A DNA stretch of 45,267 bases from Bryobacterales bacterium (GCA_027452065.1 DAIDHC010000099.1:1-45267); one strand, 5' to 3'. Shown: positions 27,922-37,848, numbered from the stretch's first letter. Notes: generated from the letters alone by a model not told the origin. Program-made: numbers and translations.

Positions 27922-29592
27922 ATGCGCCTTCCGGCGGTTTGCCTTCTCGCTGCTGTTCCGATTGGTCTTTACGGCCACGAGCCGTTCCACGCGCGCCACG
28001 CGATGGTGACGGCGCAGGAGCCGATGGCGACCGATGTGGGCGTCGCGGTGCTGAAATCCGGCGGCAACGCCGTCGATGCGGCCGTGGCCGTGGGTTTCGC
28101 GCTCGCCGTCACCTTTCCGTTTGCCGGCAATCTGGGCGGCGGCGGGTTCATGCTGATCCGCATGGCGGACGGGCGTACGAGTTTTATCGACTTCCGCGAG
28201 GCGGCGCCGGCAAAGGCGTCGCGCGACATGTACCTGGACGCGAAGGGCGCGGCCACCCGGGACAGCATGGTGGGCTGGAGGGCCTCGGGCGTGCCCGGAT
28301 CGGTGGCCGGCTTCGGGATGGCGATGGAGCGCTACGGCTCAAAAAAGTGGGGCGCGGTGGTGAACCCCGCCATTCGCCTGGCGCAAAAGGGATATCCGGT
28401 GTCTTACGCGCTGGCGCAGTCGCTCAACCGGGAGAAGGATCTGTTGGCGCGCTTTCCGGAGTCCAAGCGCATCTTTCTGAAGAACGGAGCCGGCCTTGAG
28501 CCGGGGGACATCTTCCGGCAGCCGGAGCTGGCGGCGACGTTGAAGCGGATCGGCAGGAAAGGCGCGGTTGAGTTCTACCAGGGCGAGACGGCGAAGCGCA
28601 TCGACCAGGCGATGCGCGACAACGGGGGAACGATCACGCTGGCCGATTTGAAAGCGTACAAAGCGGTGGAGAGGAAGCCGCTGACGGGCACCTATCGGGG
28701 TTACGACATCATCACTTCGCCGCCGCCCAGCTCCGGCGGAGTGGGAATTCTGCAGATGCTGAAGATGCTCGAGGGGACGGGCTATGAGAAGACCGGCGCC
28801 GGTTCGGCCGCCAGCATCCATGAGGTGGCCGAGGCGGAGCGCCGCTATTACGCCGACCGCAGCGAGTACCTGGCCGACCCGGATTTTCACGCGGTGCCGG
28901 TGATGAAGCTGCTGGATCCGGCCTACGTTGCGGCGCGGCGAGCCTCGATTGTAGACGGCCGGGCGACGCCGAGCAGCGCGATCGGGCCGGGCGATTTGAG
29001 CGCCGTTGCAGAAAGCAAACAGACGACGCATTACAACGTGGTAGACGCGGCGGGCAACGTCGTCGCCGTCACCTATACGCTCAACGGCGGCTACGGAAGC
29101 GGCGTGACGATACCGGGCGCGGGATTTCTGATGAACAACGAGATGGACGACTTCGCCGCGAAACCAGGCTCGCCGAACATGTTCGGGCTGGTGCAGGGCG
29201 AGGCCAACGCGATCCAACCGGGCAAGCGGCCGCTGTCGTCGATGACGCCGACGATGGTGCTGCGCGACGGAAAGCTGTACATGGTGGTGGGGGCGCCGGG
29301 CGGCTCGCGCATTATCAACGGAGTGTTCGAGGTGATGCTGAACGTGCTGGATTTCAAAATGAACGTCCAGGACGCAATCGACTGGCCGCGGTTCCATCAT
29401 CAATGGAAGCCGGACACGCTGTTCCTGGAGACGGGAATCTCGCCCGACACTGCCGCGCTACTGAAGGATATGGGATACCACGTGGAGCGCTCCGGCGGCG
29501 TCGCCCGCGTCGAAGCGATAGTCAGCAGCGGCGGCTGGCTTCAGGGCGGGACCGACGGGCGCGGCGCCGACGGCAAAGCGGGAGGATACTAG
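27922..29592 (+). CDS. ggt: Gamma-glutamyltransferase
   Basis: Cleaves glutathione and other gamma-glutamyl compounds or transfers the gamma-glutamyl group, normally in the periplasm. The 556-residue proenzyme has a signal peptide (LPAVCLLAAVPIGLYG). It has AQEPMATDVGVAVLKSGGNAV and NLGGGGFMLIR, the autoprocessing site ESKQ-TTHYNVVD (T368 becomes the N-terminal nucleophile), and the glutamate-binding RPLSSMTPTMV and GAPGGSRIINGV. The ATG at 27922 lies 14 bp after the flippase; the longer frame back to 27526 is antisense/out-of-frame coding within the flippase. It may share transcription with the flippase or use the TAGAAT box. Confidence 0.95.
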   Translation: MRLPAVCLLAAVPIGLYGHEPFHARHAMVTAQEPMATDVGVAVLKSGGNAVDAAVAVGFALAVTFPFAGNLGGGGFMLIRMADGRTSFIDFREAAPAKASRDMYLDAKGAATRDSMVGWRASGVPGSVAGFGMAMERYGSKKWGAVVNPAIRLAQKGYPVSYALAQSLNREKDLLARFPESKRIFLKNGAGLEPGDIFRQPELAATLKRIGRKGAVEFYQGETAKRIDQAMRDNGGTITLADLKAYKAVERKPLTGTYRGYDIITSPPPSSGGVGILQMLKMLEGTGYEKTGAGSAASIHEVAEAERRYYADRSEYLADPDFHAVPVMKLLDPAYVAARRASIVDGRATPSSAIGPGDLSAVAESKQTTHYNVVDAAGNVVAVTYTLNGGYGSGVTIPGAGFLMNNEMDDFAAKPGSPNMFGLVQGEANAIQPGKRPLSSMTPTMVLRDGKLYMVVGAPGGSRIINGVFEVMLNVLDFKMNVQDAIDWPRFHHQWKPDTLFLETGISPDTAALLKDMGYHVERSGGVARVEAIVSSGGWLQGGTDGRGADGKAGGY

Positions 29593-29659
29593 TCGCTGGC
29601 GCGATTGAGCGCATAGCCGCCCAAACACACGACGCCGGTTGTCCGGAGTGAACATCGAC

Positions 29660-30487
29660 ATGCAGCACGTCTTATCGACACATCTGTTCGTGAATCACCG
29701 GCTGACCACGGTCTGGCTGGAGAGAGTGTGGCAGGCCGGAATCCCGGCTGTCGAGGTTTACTGCGCGCGGCAGCATCTGGACTACCGCGACGCCGCGCAG
29801 ATCCGCGAGCTCGGCCACTGGTTCCGCGACGCCGAACTCAAACTGCACTCCCTGCACGCGCCGATGTACAACGACGACATCTGGGGCCGGAGCGGGCCGC
29901 AGGCGGTGGTCGACATTACGGAGCCGGTCAAGTCCAAGCGCCTGGAAATGGTGGACGAGGTGAAGCGTGTGCTGGAGATCGCCGAGACGATTCCGTTCCG
30001 GTACCTGATCCAGCACCTGGGAGTGAGCGGAGCCGAGTACAGCGACGCGCGGATCGACGCGGGCTTTTCCTCGCTCGAAGAATTGAGCGTATTCGCGCGC
30101 CAGCGCGGCGTCGAGGTGCTCATCGAAAATACGCCGAATCGCATGGCCACCGCCGAGCGGCTCATCCATTTTCTCGAGATCACCCATCTCAATCTGGGTT
30201 TATGTTTCGACATCGGACATGCGAACATGAACGAAGGAGTGGAGGCGGCCTACCGCGTCATGGAAAGCCGGATCCGCTGCACGCACCTGCACGACAACGA
30301 CGGCCAGAGCGACCAGCACCTGTTCCCGATGAGCGCCGGCGGCACGATCGACTGGAAGCAGGCAATCGGGCTTTTGCGGAGCCACGACAACCAGTATCCG
30401 CTGCTGCTGGAATTGAAGGAGCCGGCGGAGACGCCGAATCCGATTGAGATGGCGGCTGAGACGTTCGACAAGCTGGAGAATCTGTAG
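29660..30487 (+). CDS. Sugar phosphate isomerase/epimerase-like TIM barrel
   Basis: A 275-residue protein of the xylose-isomerase-like TIM-barrel superfamily (AP endonuclease 2 fold). Metal-binding candidates lie in the usual order: HSLHAP, QHLGVSG, VLIENTPNRM (Glu), CFDIGHANM (Asp, His), THLHDNDG (His) and LLLELKE (Glu). Substrate unknown. In-frame TTG 29639, GTG 29648 and ATG 29660 are possible; ATG was chosen with GGAG upstream at 29645-29648. The stop directly abuts asnS. Confidence 0.8.
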   Translation: MQHVLSTHLFVNHRLTTVWLERVWQAGIPAVEVYCARQHLDYRDAAQIRELGHWFRDAELKLHSLHAPMYNDDIWGRSGPQAVVDITEPVKSKRLEMVDEVKRVLEIAETIPFRYLIQHLGVSGAEYSDARIDAGFSSLEELSVFARQRGVEVLIENTPNRMATAERLIHFLEITHLNLGLCFDIGHANMNEGVEAAYRVMESRIRCTHLHDNDGQSDQHLFPMSAGGTIDWKQAIGLLRSHDNQYPLLLELKEPAETPNPIEMAAETFDKLENL

Positions 30488-31804
30488 ATGCCGGAAAGCG
30501 CGGCGCGCATCACGATTGAGAAGGCCGGCTCGCACGCCGGTGAGCTGGTGGAGATCGCAGGCTGGCTTTACAACCTGCGCAAGTCGGGTAAGATCGCCTT
30601 TCCGCTGCTGCGGGACGGGACGGGGATTCTGCAGTGCGTGGCGGTGAAGAGCTCTCTCGATGAGGCGGTGTTTGAGTCGCTGCGGAACCTGACGCAGGAG
30701 TCGTCGTTGATCGTTCGAGGGCGGATCCGTGCCGAGCCGCGGGCGCCGGGCGGATACGAGCTGGACGTCGAAGGGGCGGAAGTGGTTCAGCGGGTGCCGG
30801 AGGCGACGCCGTATCCGATCACACCCAAGGACCACGGAACCGATTTCCTGATGGACCACCGGCACCTCTGGCTGCGGAGCAAGAGACAACACGCCATCAT
30901 CCGCGTCCGGCACGAAGTGATCCGCGCCATCCGCGAGTATTTCGATACGAACGGGTTCACCCTGGTCGATACGCCGATTTTCACGCCGGCGGCCTGCGAG
31001 GGCACGACGACGCTGTTCGAGGTGGATTACTTCAACGACGAGAAGGTCTATCTGACCCAGAGCGGCCAGCTTTACAACGAAGCCAACGCTATGGCGTTCG
31101 GCAAGGTGTACTGCTTCGGGCCCACGTTCCGCGCGGAAAAGTCCAAGACGCGGCGCCATCTGACGGAGTTCTGGATGGTGGAGCCGGAGATGGCCTACGC
31201 AACGCTGGACGACGTCAAGCAGGTGGCCGAGGAGCTGATCGTGTTCGTCGTCGGACGGGTGCTGGAGAACCGGCGCGTGGAGCTGGAGGCGCTGGAGCGC
31301 GACGTGAGTAAGCTCGAGTGCGTGAAGGCGCCGTTCCCCCGGATCAGCTACGACGAGGCGGTGGAGACGCTGCGCAAAAAGGGAAGCGCCATCGAGTGGG
31401 GCGGCGATTTCGGCGGCACGGACGAGACGCTGCTCAGCGAGGACTACGACCGGCCGGTGATGGTGGACCGTTACCCGTCGCAGATCAAGGCGTTCTACTT
31501 TCAGCCCGACCCGGTGCGGCCCGAGCTGGCGCTGGGCGTGGACGTTCTGGCGCCGGAAGGTTACGGCGAGGTGATCGGCGGCGGTCAGCGCATTCACGAT
31601 CTGGAGCTTCTCGAAAAGCGGCTCGACGAGCACAACCTTCCCCGCGAGGCGTTCGAATGGTATCTCGATCTGCGGCGGTACGGCAGCGTTCCGCATGGGG
31701 GCTTCGGCATGGGCGTCGAGCGCTTTGTAGCCTGGATGTGCGGCCTGGAGCACATTCGCGAGACCATCGCGTACCCGCGGATGTTGTATCGGATCCGGCC
31801 GTGA
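30488..31804 (+). CDS. asnS: Asparaginyl-tRNA synthetase
   Basis: Charges tRNA-Asn. The 438-residue class II enzyme has an N-terminal OB-fold anticodon-binding domain (about 1-110). Motif 2 is [17 protein letters not shown]. The asparagine-specific stretch is [14 protein letters not shown] and motif 3 is [22 protein letters not shown] and the Arg/Lys pattern fit AsnRS rather than AspRS. Its ATG immediately follows the stop of the upstream gene. Direct Asn-tRNA synthesis implies the cell does not rely only on the amidotransferase route. It heads a run with arginase, ddl and a protease. Confidence 0.93.
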   Translation: MPESAARITIEKAGSHAGELVEIAGWLYNLRKSGKIAFPLLRDGTGILQCVAVKSSLDEAVFESLRNLTQESSLIVRGRIRAEPRAPGGYELDVEGAEVVQRVPEATPYPITPKDHGTDFLMDHRHLWLRSKRQHAIIRVRHEVIRAIREYFDTNGFTLVDTPIFTPAACEGTTTLFEVDYFNDEKVYLTQSGQLYNEANAMAFGKVYCFGPTFRAEKSKTRRHLTEFWMVEPEMAYATLDDVKQVAEELIVFVVGRVLENRRVELEALERDVSKLECVKAPFPRISYDEAVETLRKKGSAIEWGGDFGGTDETLLSEDYDRPVMVDRYPSQIKAFYFQPDPVRPELALGVDVLAPEGYGEVIGGGQRIHDLELLEKRLDEHNLPREAFEWYLDLRRYGSVPHGGFGMGVERFVAWMCGLEHIRETIAYPRMLYRIRP

Positions 31805-31820
31805 GCGGGCGGCGGCAATA

Positions 31821-32735
31821 ATGCGACCCTCCCGGATAGCGATCATTGGCGCGCCGCTCGATCTCGGCGCCGGACGGCGGGGCGTGGACATGGGCGTGTC
31901 GGCGCTGCGCGTGGCCAACCTCAACGCGCGGCTCGCTTCGCTGGGCTATGAGGTGGAGGACCAGGGCAACGTGCCGGTGGCCCAGCCCGAGACCAACCCC
32001 GAGGGGACGCCGAGCGCGCGCTACCTACCGCAGATCACGGCGACCTGCGCGAGCCTGGCTGCCAAGGTTGCCGGTACGATGGCCGCCGGCCAGTTTCCGC
32101 TGGTGCTCGGCGGGGATCATTCGGTGGCTGTCGGTACGTTCGCCGGCGTGTCGAAACATTTTCGGGACCAGGGAGAGAAGATCGGCTTGATCTGGGTGGA
32201 CGCGCACGCGGACATGAATACACCCGAGACCAGCCCGAGCGGAAACGTGCACGGCATGCCGCTGGCCTGCTGCGTGGGAATGGGGCCGGCCGAGCTGGCC
32301 AACATTTTCGGTTTCGCGCCCAAAGCGGAGCCGCGCAACGTGGTGATGGTGGGCATCCGCTCGGTGGACGAAATGGAGAAGATGAACATTCAGCGCGCCG
32401 GCGTGCGGGTGTTCACGATGCGCGACATCGACGAGCGGGGCGTGCGCGGCGTGATGGCCGAGGCGATTCTGCAGGCCTCGGAGGGAACGGCCGGATTTCA
32501 TGTATCGCTCGATATGGACGCGGTAGACCCCCAGGAGGCTCCGGGCGTCGGCACGCCGGTGCGGGGAGGACTGACCTACCGCGAGGCGCACCTGATTATG
32601 GAGCTGCTGTGCGATTCCGACGCCATGCGGTCAATGGAGGTGGTGGAAGTGAATCCCGTGATTGACGAGGCGAACCGCACGGCGAACCTGGCCGTGGAGC
32701 TGGTGATGTCCGCCTTGGGAAAGAGAATTCTGTGA
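31821..32735 (+). CDS. rocF: Arginase
   Basis: Hydrolyses arginine to ornithine and urea with two manganese ions. The 304-residue protein has all ligand motifs: GGDHS (H100), DAHADMNTP (D127, H129, D131) and SLDMDAVDP (D231, D233), plus NVHGMPLA. The RGVDMGVSALR and EVNPVIDE segments favour true arginase over agmatinase. It starts 16 bp after asnS and overlaps ddl by 4 bp (GTGA), so it is part of one transcript. No urease or other arginine genes are adjacent. Confidence 0.92.
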   Translation: MRPSRIAIIGAPLDLGAGRRGVDMGVSALRVANLNARLASLGYEVEDQGNVPVAQPETNPEGTPSARYLPQITATCASLAAKVAGTMAAGQFPLVLGGDHSVAVGTFAGVSKHFRDQGEKIGLIWVDAHADMNTPETSPSGNVHGMPLACCVGMGPAELANIFGFAPKAEPRNVVMVGIRSVDEMEKMNIQRAGVRVFTMRDIDERGVRGVMAEAILQASEGTAGFHVSLDMDAVDPQEAPGVGTPVRGGLTYREAHLIMELLCDSDAMRSMEVVEVNPVIDEANRTANLAVELVMSALGKRIL

Positions 32736-33712
32736 GGCTGAGGGTGGCGGTGATCTTCGGCGGGCGCAGCGGAGAACACGACGTCTCGCTGCGCTCGGCC
32801 CAGGCGGTGATGGAAGCGCTCGACGCGGAGAAATACAAGGTTCTGCCGTATCGCATTTCCCGGGCGGGGAAGTGGAGCCCGAAGCCGATCGTGCCGGAGC
32901 CCGGCTCCAATCCGGAAATCGACGTCGTGTTTCCGGTGCTGCATGGAACCTTCGGCGAGGATGGCACGGTGCAGGGGCTGCTCGAGCTGGCCGAGCTGCC
33001 TTACGTGGGAGCGGGGGTGCTGGCGTCTTCGGTGTCCATGGACAAGGAAGTGATGAAGCGGCTGGCGGCCGAGCGCGGTCTGCCTGTGGTTGAATATCGC
33101 GTGCTGGGGCCGGATGAGCACAAGAGTCCGGACAGTATCTGCGCCGCTCTTCCGTTCCCCGTATTTGTGAAGCCTGCCAATCTGGGTTCTTCCGTCGGCA
33201 TCTCGAAGGCCCGCAACTGCGTCGAATTGAAAGCCGCGGTGGAGCTTGCGGCGCGGTTCGACAAAAAGGTTCTGGTGGAGCGCGGCATCGAGGGCCGCGA
33301 ATTCGAGTGTTCGGTGCTCGGAAACGACGACCCGGTGGCCGCGGTCCCGTGCGAGATCCTGCCGTCTCAGGAGTTCTATAACTACGACGACAAGTACGTG
33401 CTCGAGAAAGCCCGCACGGTGCTGCCGGCAGAGCTGAGCGCGGAGCAAACCGAAGAGGTCCGGCGCCTGGCGGTGGCCTGCTATCGCGCGGTGGAGTGCG
33501 AAGGAATGGGACGCGTGGATTTTCTGATGGAGCGCGCAACCGGGAAATTCTTCATCAACGAGATCAATACGATTCCCGGCTTCACCTCCATCAGCATGTT
33601 TCCGAAGATGTGGGAACACAGCGGCCTGCCGATGCCGAAGCTTCTGGACCGGCTGATTGAGCTGGCGATGGAACGCGCCGCCAGAAAGAAAGAGATCCGC
33701 TACTCGCGCTGA
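32732..33712 (+). CDS. ddl: D-alanine-D-alanine ligase
   Basis: Joins two D-alanines for peptidoglycan using ATP. The 326-residue ATP-grasp enzyme starts RVAVIFGGRSGEHDVSLRSA. It has PVLHGTFGEDGTVQGLLE, KPANLGSSVGISKA (ATP-binding loop), ERGIEGREFECSVLG, YDDKYV and the catalytic NEINTIPGFTSISMFPKMW. GTG start in a 4-bp overlap with arginase. alr at 13647 provides its substrate. Followed by the protease gene with a 9-bp gap. Confidence 0.95.
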   Translation: MRLRVAVIFGGRSGEHDVSLRSAQAVMEALDAEKYKVLPYRISRAGKWSPKPIVPEPGSNPEIDVVFPVLHGTFGEDGTVQGLLELAELPYVGAGVLASSVSMDKEVMKRLAAERGLPVVEYRVLGPDEHKSPDSICAALPFPVFVKPANLGSSVGISKARNCVELKAAVELAARFDKKVLVERGIEGREFECSVLGNDDPVAAVPCEILPSQEFYNYDDKYVLEKARTVLPAELSAEQTEEVRRLAVACYRAVECEGMGRVDFLMERATGKFFINEINTIPGFTSISMFPKMWEHSGLPMPKLLDRLIELAMERAARKKEIRYSR

Positions 33713-33721
33713 TTGCCGCCC

Positions 33722-35161
33722 ATGTTTGTTGCGTTGTTTCTCATGATGGCCGCACCGGCCACAGCGCCGGCCGACGAGATGGGCCGGCAGGTCAAGCAGT
33801 TCCTCGACGTTCTCCAGGCGGCGCGGGTAAACGCGGCTGATCCGGTGTCCACCGAGGGCGCGATTTACGGCGGCGCGATCCCGGCCATGCTGCGAACGCT
33901 GGACCCGCACAGCGTGTTTTTCGACCCCCAGCAGTACCAGCAATTGCGGCAGATGGAGCAGTCCGAGCAGAAGGGCTTCGGGACGGTCGTCTCGGTGCTG
34001 CCCGGGCGGGTGATTGTGCTCCAGGCGCTGCCGGGAACTCCGTCGGAGCGCGCGGGCCTGACCGCCGGCGACGAGATCCTGGCGGTGAACAACGTCGCGC
34101 TCGCGCGGCTGGATTTTGACCAGATCGTGCAATTTCTCGGCATGGCGCGGCAGCACCAGGTTGAGCTTGTGGTGCGGCGTCCGGGCAACGCGCGGCTGTT
34201 GCAGTTCACGATGAAGCCGGAGCTGATGGACGCGCCGAGCGTGGAGCGCCAGTTCCTGCTGCGCCCGGGGGCCGGCTACATCCGCGTGGCCAGCTTCGAT
34301 CCTCAGACCGGAAAGCAAATCCAGCAGGCGATCGAGAAGCTCGGGGGAGCCCAGCTCAAGGGCCTGGTGCTGGATCTTCGAAACAACCCCGGTGGCGTGG
34401 TGGAAGCCGCCCTGCAAACGGCCAGTCTGTTTCTCAAACCCGGACAAAAGATCCTCAGCGTCAAGGGGCGCTCCGGCGACGGCAAGGAAGTCGAGGTGCC
34501 GAAGTACGCCACGCCCTACACCTTCCCGGTGGCCGTCCTGGTGAACGAAAAAACGGCCAGCGCCGCAGAGATCGTCACCGGCGCTTTGCAGGATCACGAC
34601 CGCGCCGTGGTGCTCGGCGAGCCGACCTACGGCAAGGGACTTGTTCAAAGCGTGTACCCGTTAACCGGCGACACGGCGATGGCGCTGACGACGGCGTTCT
34701 ATTACACTCCGAGCGGGCGGTCGATCCAGAAGCCGCTGCGGAGCGGACAACTTCAACTGGAGCACCAGACTCAGACCTATCGCACCGATGCGGGGCGCGA
34801 GGTGAAGGGCGGCGGCGGCATCCAGCCCGACATCGACGTCGAACCCGAAGCGCCGAGCCGTCTCCGTGCCGTGCTCGACGCCAGCGGCGTGATGACATCG
34901 TTCGCCATCGATTACATCGAAAAGCACAAACCCGCGGCCGACTTTCAAATCACTCCGCAGACGCTCGACGATTTTCAGGCTTTCGCCGCCGAGCGGGACA
35001 TTCAGCCGGGTGTTGCGGAATGGCTGATTGAGAAGCCGTGGATCGCAAACCGGCTCCAGGAGGAGATTACGACTCAGTTGGCGGGTGTGGAGAAAGGCGA
35101 CGAAGTGGCGGCGCGGCGGGATCCGGCAATCCAGCGCGCTCTCGCGGAACTCGCGAAATAG
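33722..35161 (+). CDS. Carboxy-terminal processing protease (S41)
   Basis: A 479-residue exported S41 protease with a short signal sequence (FVALFLMMAAPATAPA). The domain order is an N-terminal helical part (LDPHSVFFDP, 60-75), a PDZ domain (about 85-165, VLQALPGTPSERAGLTAGDEILAVNN) and the catalytic domain. The Ser-Lys dyad is S280 in KTASAAEIV and K305 in PTYGKGLVQS, spaced 25 as in Tsp. It cleaves protein C-termini in the periplasm, often hydrolase or lipoprotein targets. ATG at 33722 was preferred over TTG 33713. It ends 12 bp from the convergent DedA gene. Confidence 0.93.
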   Translation: MFVALFLMMAAPATAPADEMGRQVKQFLDVLQAARVNAADPVSTEGAIYGGAIPAMLRTLDPHSVFFDPQQYQQLRQMEQSEQKGFGTVVSVLPGRVIVLQALPGTPSERAGLTAGDEILAVNNVALARLDFDQIVQFLGMARQHQVELVVRRPGNARLLQFTMKPELMDAPSVERQFLLRPGAGYIRVASFDPQTGKQIQQAIEKLGGAQLKGLVLDLRNNPGGVVEAALQTASLFLKPGQKILSVKGRSGDGKEVEVPKYATPYTFPVAVLVNEKTASAAEIVTGALQDHDRAVVLGEPTYGKGLVQSVYPLTGDTAMALTTAFYYTPSGRSIQKPLRSGQLQLEHQTQTYRTDAGREVKGGGGIQPDIDVEPEAPSRLRAVLDASGVMTSFAIDYIEKHKPAADFQITPQTLDDFQAFAAERDIQPGVAEWLIEKPWIANRLQEEITTQLAGVEKGDEVAARRDPAIQRALAELAK

Positions 35162-35173
35162 CGCCCTGCGCGG

Positions 35174-35845
35174 CTAGGGCAGGGCGGCCGGAGCCGGCTC
35201 CTTCGCTTTGCGGTAGTGTCGCAACACCTGCAGCAACAGAGGCAGCAGCGAGAGCACAACGACCCCCAGCACGAATTTTTCGAAGTGGTGGCGCACCAGC
35301 GGAATGCCGCCCAGAAAATAGCCCAGCAGAGTCATCGAGACCACCCAGCCGGTGCCGCCGACGATGTCGAACGGAAGGAAACGGCTATAAGGCATCCGGG
35401 CCACTCCGGCGACAAAGGGCGCGAATGTGCGGACGATGGGAATGAACTTGGCGTAGATGATCGTCTTGCCGCCGTGCTTCTCGTAGAAGGCCTGGGTGCG
35501 GCGCAGGTGCTCCTGCTTGAAGAAGCGTGAATCCGGCCGGTGGAAGATGGCCGTGCCGGCGCGCCGCCCGAGCAGGTATCCGGAAAAATCGCCTGCCATG
35601 CAGGCGGCGATGAGCGCCGCGATGATCAGGGAGACGTCCAGCTTACCGGCCCCGGTCACCACTCCGATGGTGAACAGCAGCGAATCTCCGGGGAGCACGA
35701 AGCCGACGAGCAGGCCCGTCTCGACGAACACGACGGCCATCAGGAGCACGTAGCTGTACCATCCGGTGACGACGGTTGACAGAAACCGGATCAGCCGATC
35801 GGGGTCGGTCAGTGTGCGGAGGAAATCGAGGAATGAGTGGAGCAT
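35174..35845 (-). CDS. DedA-family membrane protein
   Basis: A 223-residue inner-membrane protein with several hydrophobic spans. It carries the DedA hallmarks VLPGDSLLFTIG, GDFSGYLLGRRAG and AKFIPIVRTFAPFVAGVARMPY. DedA proteins act in membrane homeostasis, and some recycle undecaprenyl phosphate or phosphatidylethanolamine-type lipids by flipping. The glycan genes nearby would draw on the same lipid carrier, but that link is inference. Its stop overlaps a small GCCCTG/CAGGGC inverted repeat shared with the protease gene's end. Confidence 0.9.
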   Translation of the reverse strand: MLHSFLDFLRTLTDPDRLIRFLSTVVTGWYSYVLLMAVVFVETGLLVGFVLPGDSLLFTIGVVTGAGKLDVSLIIAALIAACMAGDFSGYLLGRRAGTAIFHRPDSRFFKQEHLRRTQAFYEKHGGKTIIYAKFIPIVRTFAPFVAGVARMPYSRFLPFDIVGGTGWVVSMTLLGYFLGGIPLVRHHFEKFVLGVVVLSLLPLLLQVLRHYRKAKEPAPAALP

Positions 35846-35881
35846 GAAACGTGGCCGGAGCGTTGCCGCCGCAAGGCCGGC

Positions 35882-37795
35882 TCAGCTCTGATAGCTCGCC
35901 ACCAGGCGGTTGATCACGTCCTTGTGGATCTTGATCTTTCCCTCCTGCACCAGGCGCGAGCGGACGCTGTCTTCAAACAGCGACATGCGCTCCTGCTGCC
36001 GCCGGCCTTTGATCTGCGCGATGAGGGCGTCACGCTGGCCGGCGAGTTGGGAAGGATCGGACGCAATCTTCTCGACGAGCTTGGCGACGACGGTCTGGCC
36101 CGCCACGGCGACCGGCCCGACCACCGCGCCGGGAGCCGAATGGAAGGCGGCGTCGAGAACGCTGGCCGGGCCAACGCCCTCAATGGCGCCGACTCTGGCG
36201 AACGGCTCGGGCGATTTCACTTCCACGCCGAACTCTTTGGCGACCGCGGCGATGTCCTTGCCGCTCTTCAGCTCGGCCGCGGCCTTCGCACCATCCTCGG
36301 CCGCCAGTTTCAGAGCCTGCTCCGACACATACTGCCGGCGAACGGCCGTGGCTACGTCGGCAAACTCGGCCGGATGCGCGGGAACAATGGCCGTGCAGAC
36401 GGCGAGCGCAATTCTCTGGTCGCCGATGGCTACGGGTTGGCTGACTTCGTTGGGCTTCAGCGCGGCAATGGCCGTGGAAAGCGCAGGCGCCACGAGGCCC
36501 GGCACCGGATCGGACGGCCCGAGCTTCTGAGCGGCGATCACCGTCAGACCGAGCTGCGACGCGATCTGCTGCGCGTTCTGCGGACTCTTGGAAACCTCCC
36601 GCTGAGCCTGGTCGGCGAGCGCTTGCATGCGCTGGTTCACGTCCTGCTTCTTCATCGCCGTTGCAATGTCGTTCTTCACCTCGGTGAACGGCTTGACGTG
36701 CGCGTCCTGATGATCCATCACCTGAAGAATGTGGAATCCGTACTCGGTGGTGACCAGGTCGCTCAGTTGCTTGGGCTTGAGCGAAAACGCCGCGCTCTCG
36801 AAGTTCTTCACGGTCTGCCCGCGCACGATCCAGCCGAGGTCGCCGCCGTTGGCCGCCGAACCCGGATCCTGCGAATTCTTCTTCGCCAGGTCGGCGAAGT
36901 CGGCGCCGGCGCGGAGTTGCTTGAGAATGTCTTCGGCCTTCTTGCGAATCTGCTCCACTTCCTGCGGCGACTTCCCCGTGGTGGTGAGAAGAATATGACG
37001 CACATTGACGCGTTCGGGCGTGCGGTACTGGTCGAGATTCGCGTTGTAAAAGGCCAGCGCCTGCGCGTCGGGAATCTCGATGGATGCGGCTACCTTCGCC
37101 TGATCCACCACCAGCACGGTGGCGTTGCGCTGCTCGGGAATCTGGTAGGAACCCTTGTGGTCGCTGAAGTACTTGTTCAGATCGGCCGGCGTCGGCTGGA
37201 TCTTGCCCTGGAGCGTGTTTTCGGAAAACAGCAGGTACTGAACTTTTACTTTCTCGTTGACACGGTCGTATTCCTGCTGGATCTCGGCGGGGGTCACCAC
37301 GATTCCGGCCATGGCGACGCTCTGCAGGCGAAGCATCAGGAGGTTGTCGCGCAACGAGCTTTCGAATTCGGGAACCGTCATCCCCTGATCCTCGATGTAG
37401 CGCTTGTACACGGCGACGTCCTGAAACTGGCCGTTTGAGGCGGCCTGAATGGCATCGGCGAGCTCGCTATCGGTCACTACGTAGCCGAGCCGCCGCGCCT
37501 CATAGGCGATCGCCCGCTCGGTGATCATCTGGTCGATGAGCTGCGGCACATACACGTGGAGGAGATCGTTGGGAATCTGGCGATTCCGGCGCAGGTTCTG
37601 GACCTGCACCTCGACCTCGCGCAGCGACACCTCCTGCTTGCCGATCTCGGCCACCACCTGGTCGTCGGGACCGCCGCTGCTGGAACCGAACCCGCCGGGA
37701 ATCAGGTACACGAGCATGGACAGGGCAACCACGGAGAGAACCGCGCCCAGCAGGATACGGACAGCCTTATCGCGGCTGCGGAACAGATCGAACAT
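35882..37795 (-). CDS. PpiD/SurA-like periplasmic foldase
   Basis: A 637-residue membrane-anchored chaperone/peptidyl-prolyl isomerase. The N-terminus is cytoplasmic, with one membrane span at about 13-33 (ILLGAVLSVVALSMLVYLIP). A SurA-like N-terminal chaperone region follows (about 45-260). One parvulin domain lies at about 264-360 (VNVRHILLTT, DFADLAKKNSQDPGSAANGGDLGW, EYGFHILQVMD), and a second degenerate segment extends to the C-terminus. It helps fold outer-membrane or secreted proteins. AGGAG lies 9 nt before the ATG, with an extended -10 promoter at 37840-37848. The dedA gene lies 36 bp downstream. Confidence 0.88.
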   Translation of the reverse strand: MFDLFRSRDKAVRILLGAVLSVVALSMLVYLIPGGFGSSSGGPDDQVVAEIGKQEVSLREVEVQVQNLRRNRQIPNDLLHVYVPQLIDQMITERAIAYEARRLGYVVTDSELADAIQAASNGQFQDVAVYKRYIEDQGMTVPEFESSLRDNLLMLRLQSVAMAGIVVTPAEIQQEYDRVNEKVKVQYLLFSENTLQGKIQPTPADLNKYFSDHKGSYQIPEQRNATVLVVDQAKVAASIEIPDAQALAFYNANLDQYRTPERVNVRHILLTTTGKSPQEVEQIRKKAEDILKQLRAGADFADLAKKNSQDPGSAANGGDLGWIVRGQTVKNFESAAFSLKPKQLSDLVTTEYGFHILQVMDHQDAHVKPFTEVKNDIATAMKKQDVNQRMQALADQAQREVSKSPQNAQQIASQLGLTVIAAQKLGPSDPVPGLVAPALSTAIAALKPNEVSQPVAIGDQRIALAVCTAIVPAHPAEFADVATAVRRQYVSEQALKLAAEDGAKAAAELKSGKDIAAVAKEFGVEVKSPEPFARVGAIEGVGPASVLDAAFHSAPGAVVGPVAVAGQTVVAKLVEKIASDPSQLAGQRDALIAQIKGRRQQERMSLFEDSVRSRLVQEGKIKIHKDVINRLVASYQS

Positions 37796-37839
37796 GACAA
37801 AGGACTCCTATGCGGAAAACGGAGGAAACCAAAACTTTC

Positions 37840-37848
37840 AGTATATCA
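37840..37848 (-). promoter_or_regulatory. Extended -10 promoter of the foldase gene
   Basis: On the minus strand TGATATACT fits the extended -10 TGnTATAAT with one mismatch. The start would be near 37833, giving a leader of about 38 nt that includes AGGAG. No strong -35 is needed for this class. It lies between lysC and the foldase, both on the minus strand. Confidence 0.5.
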
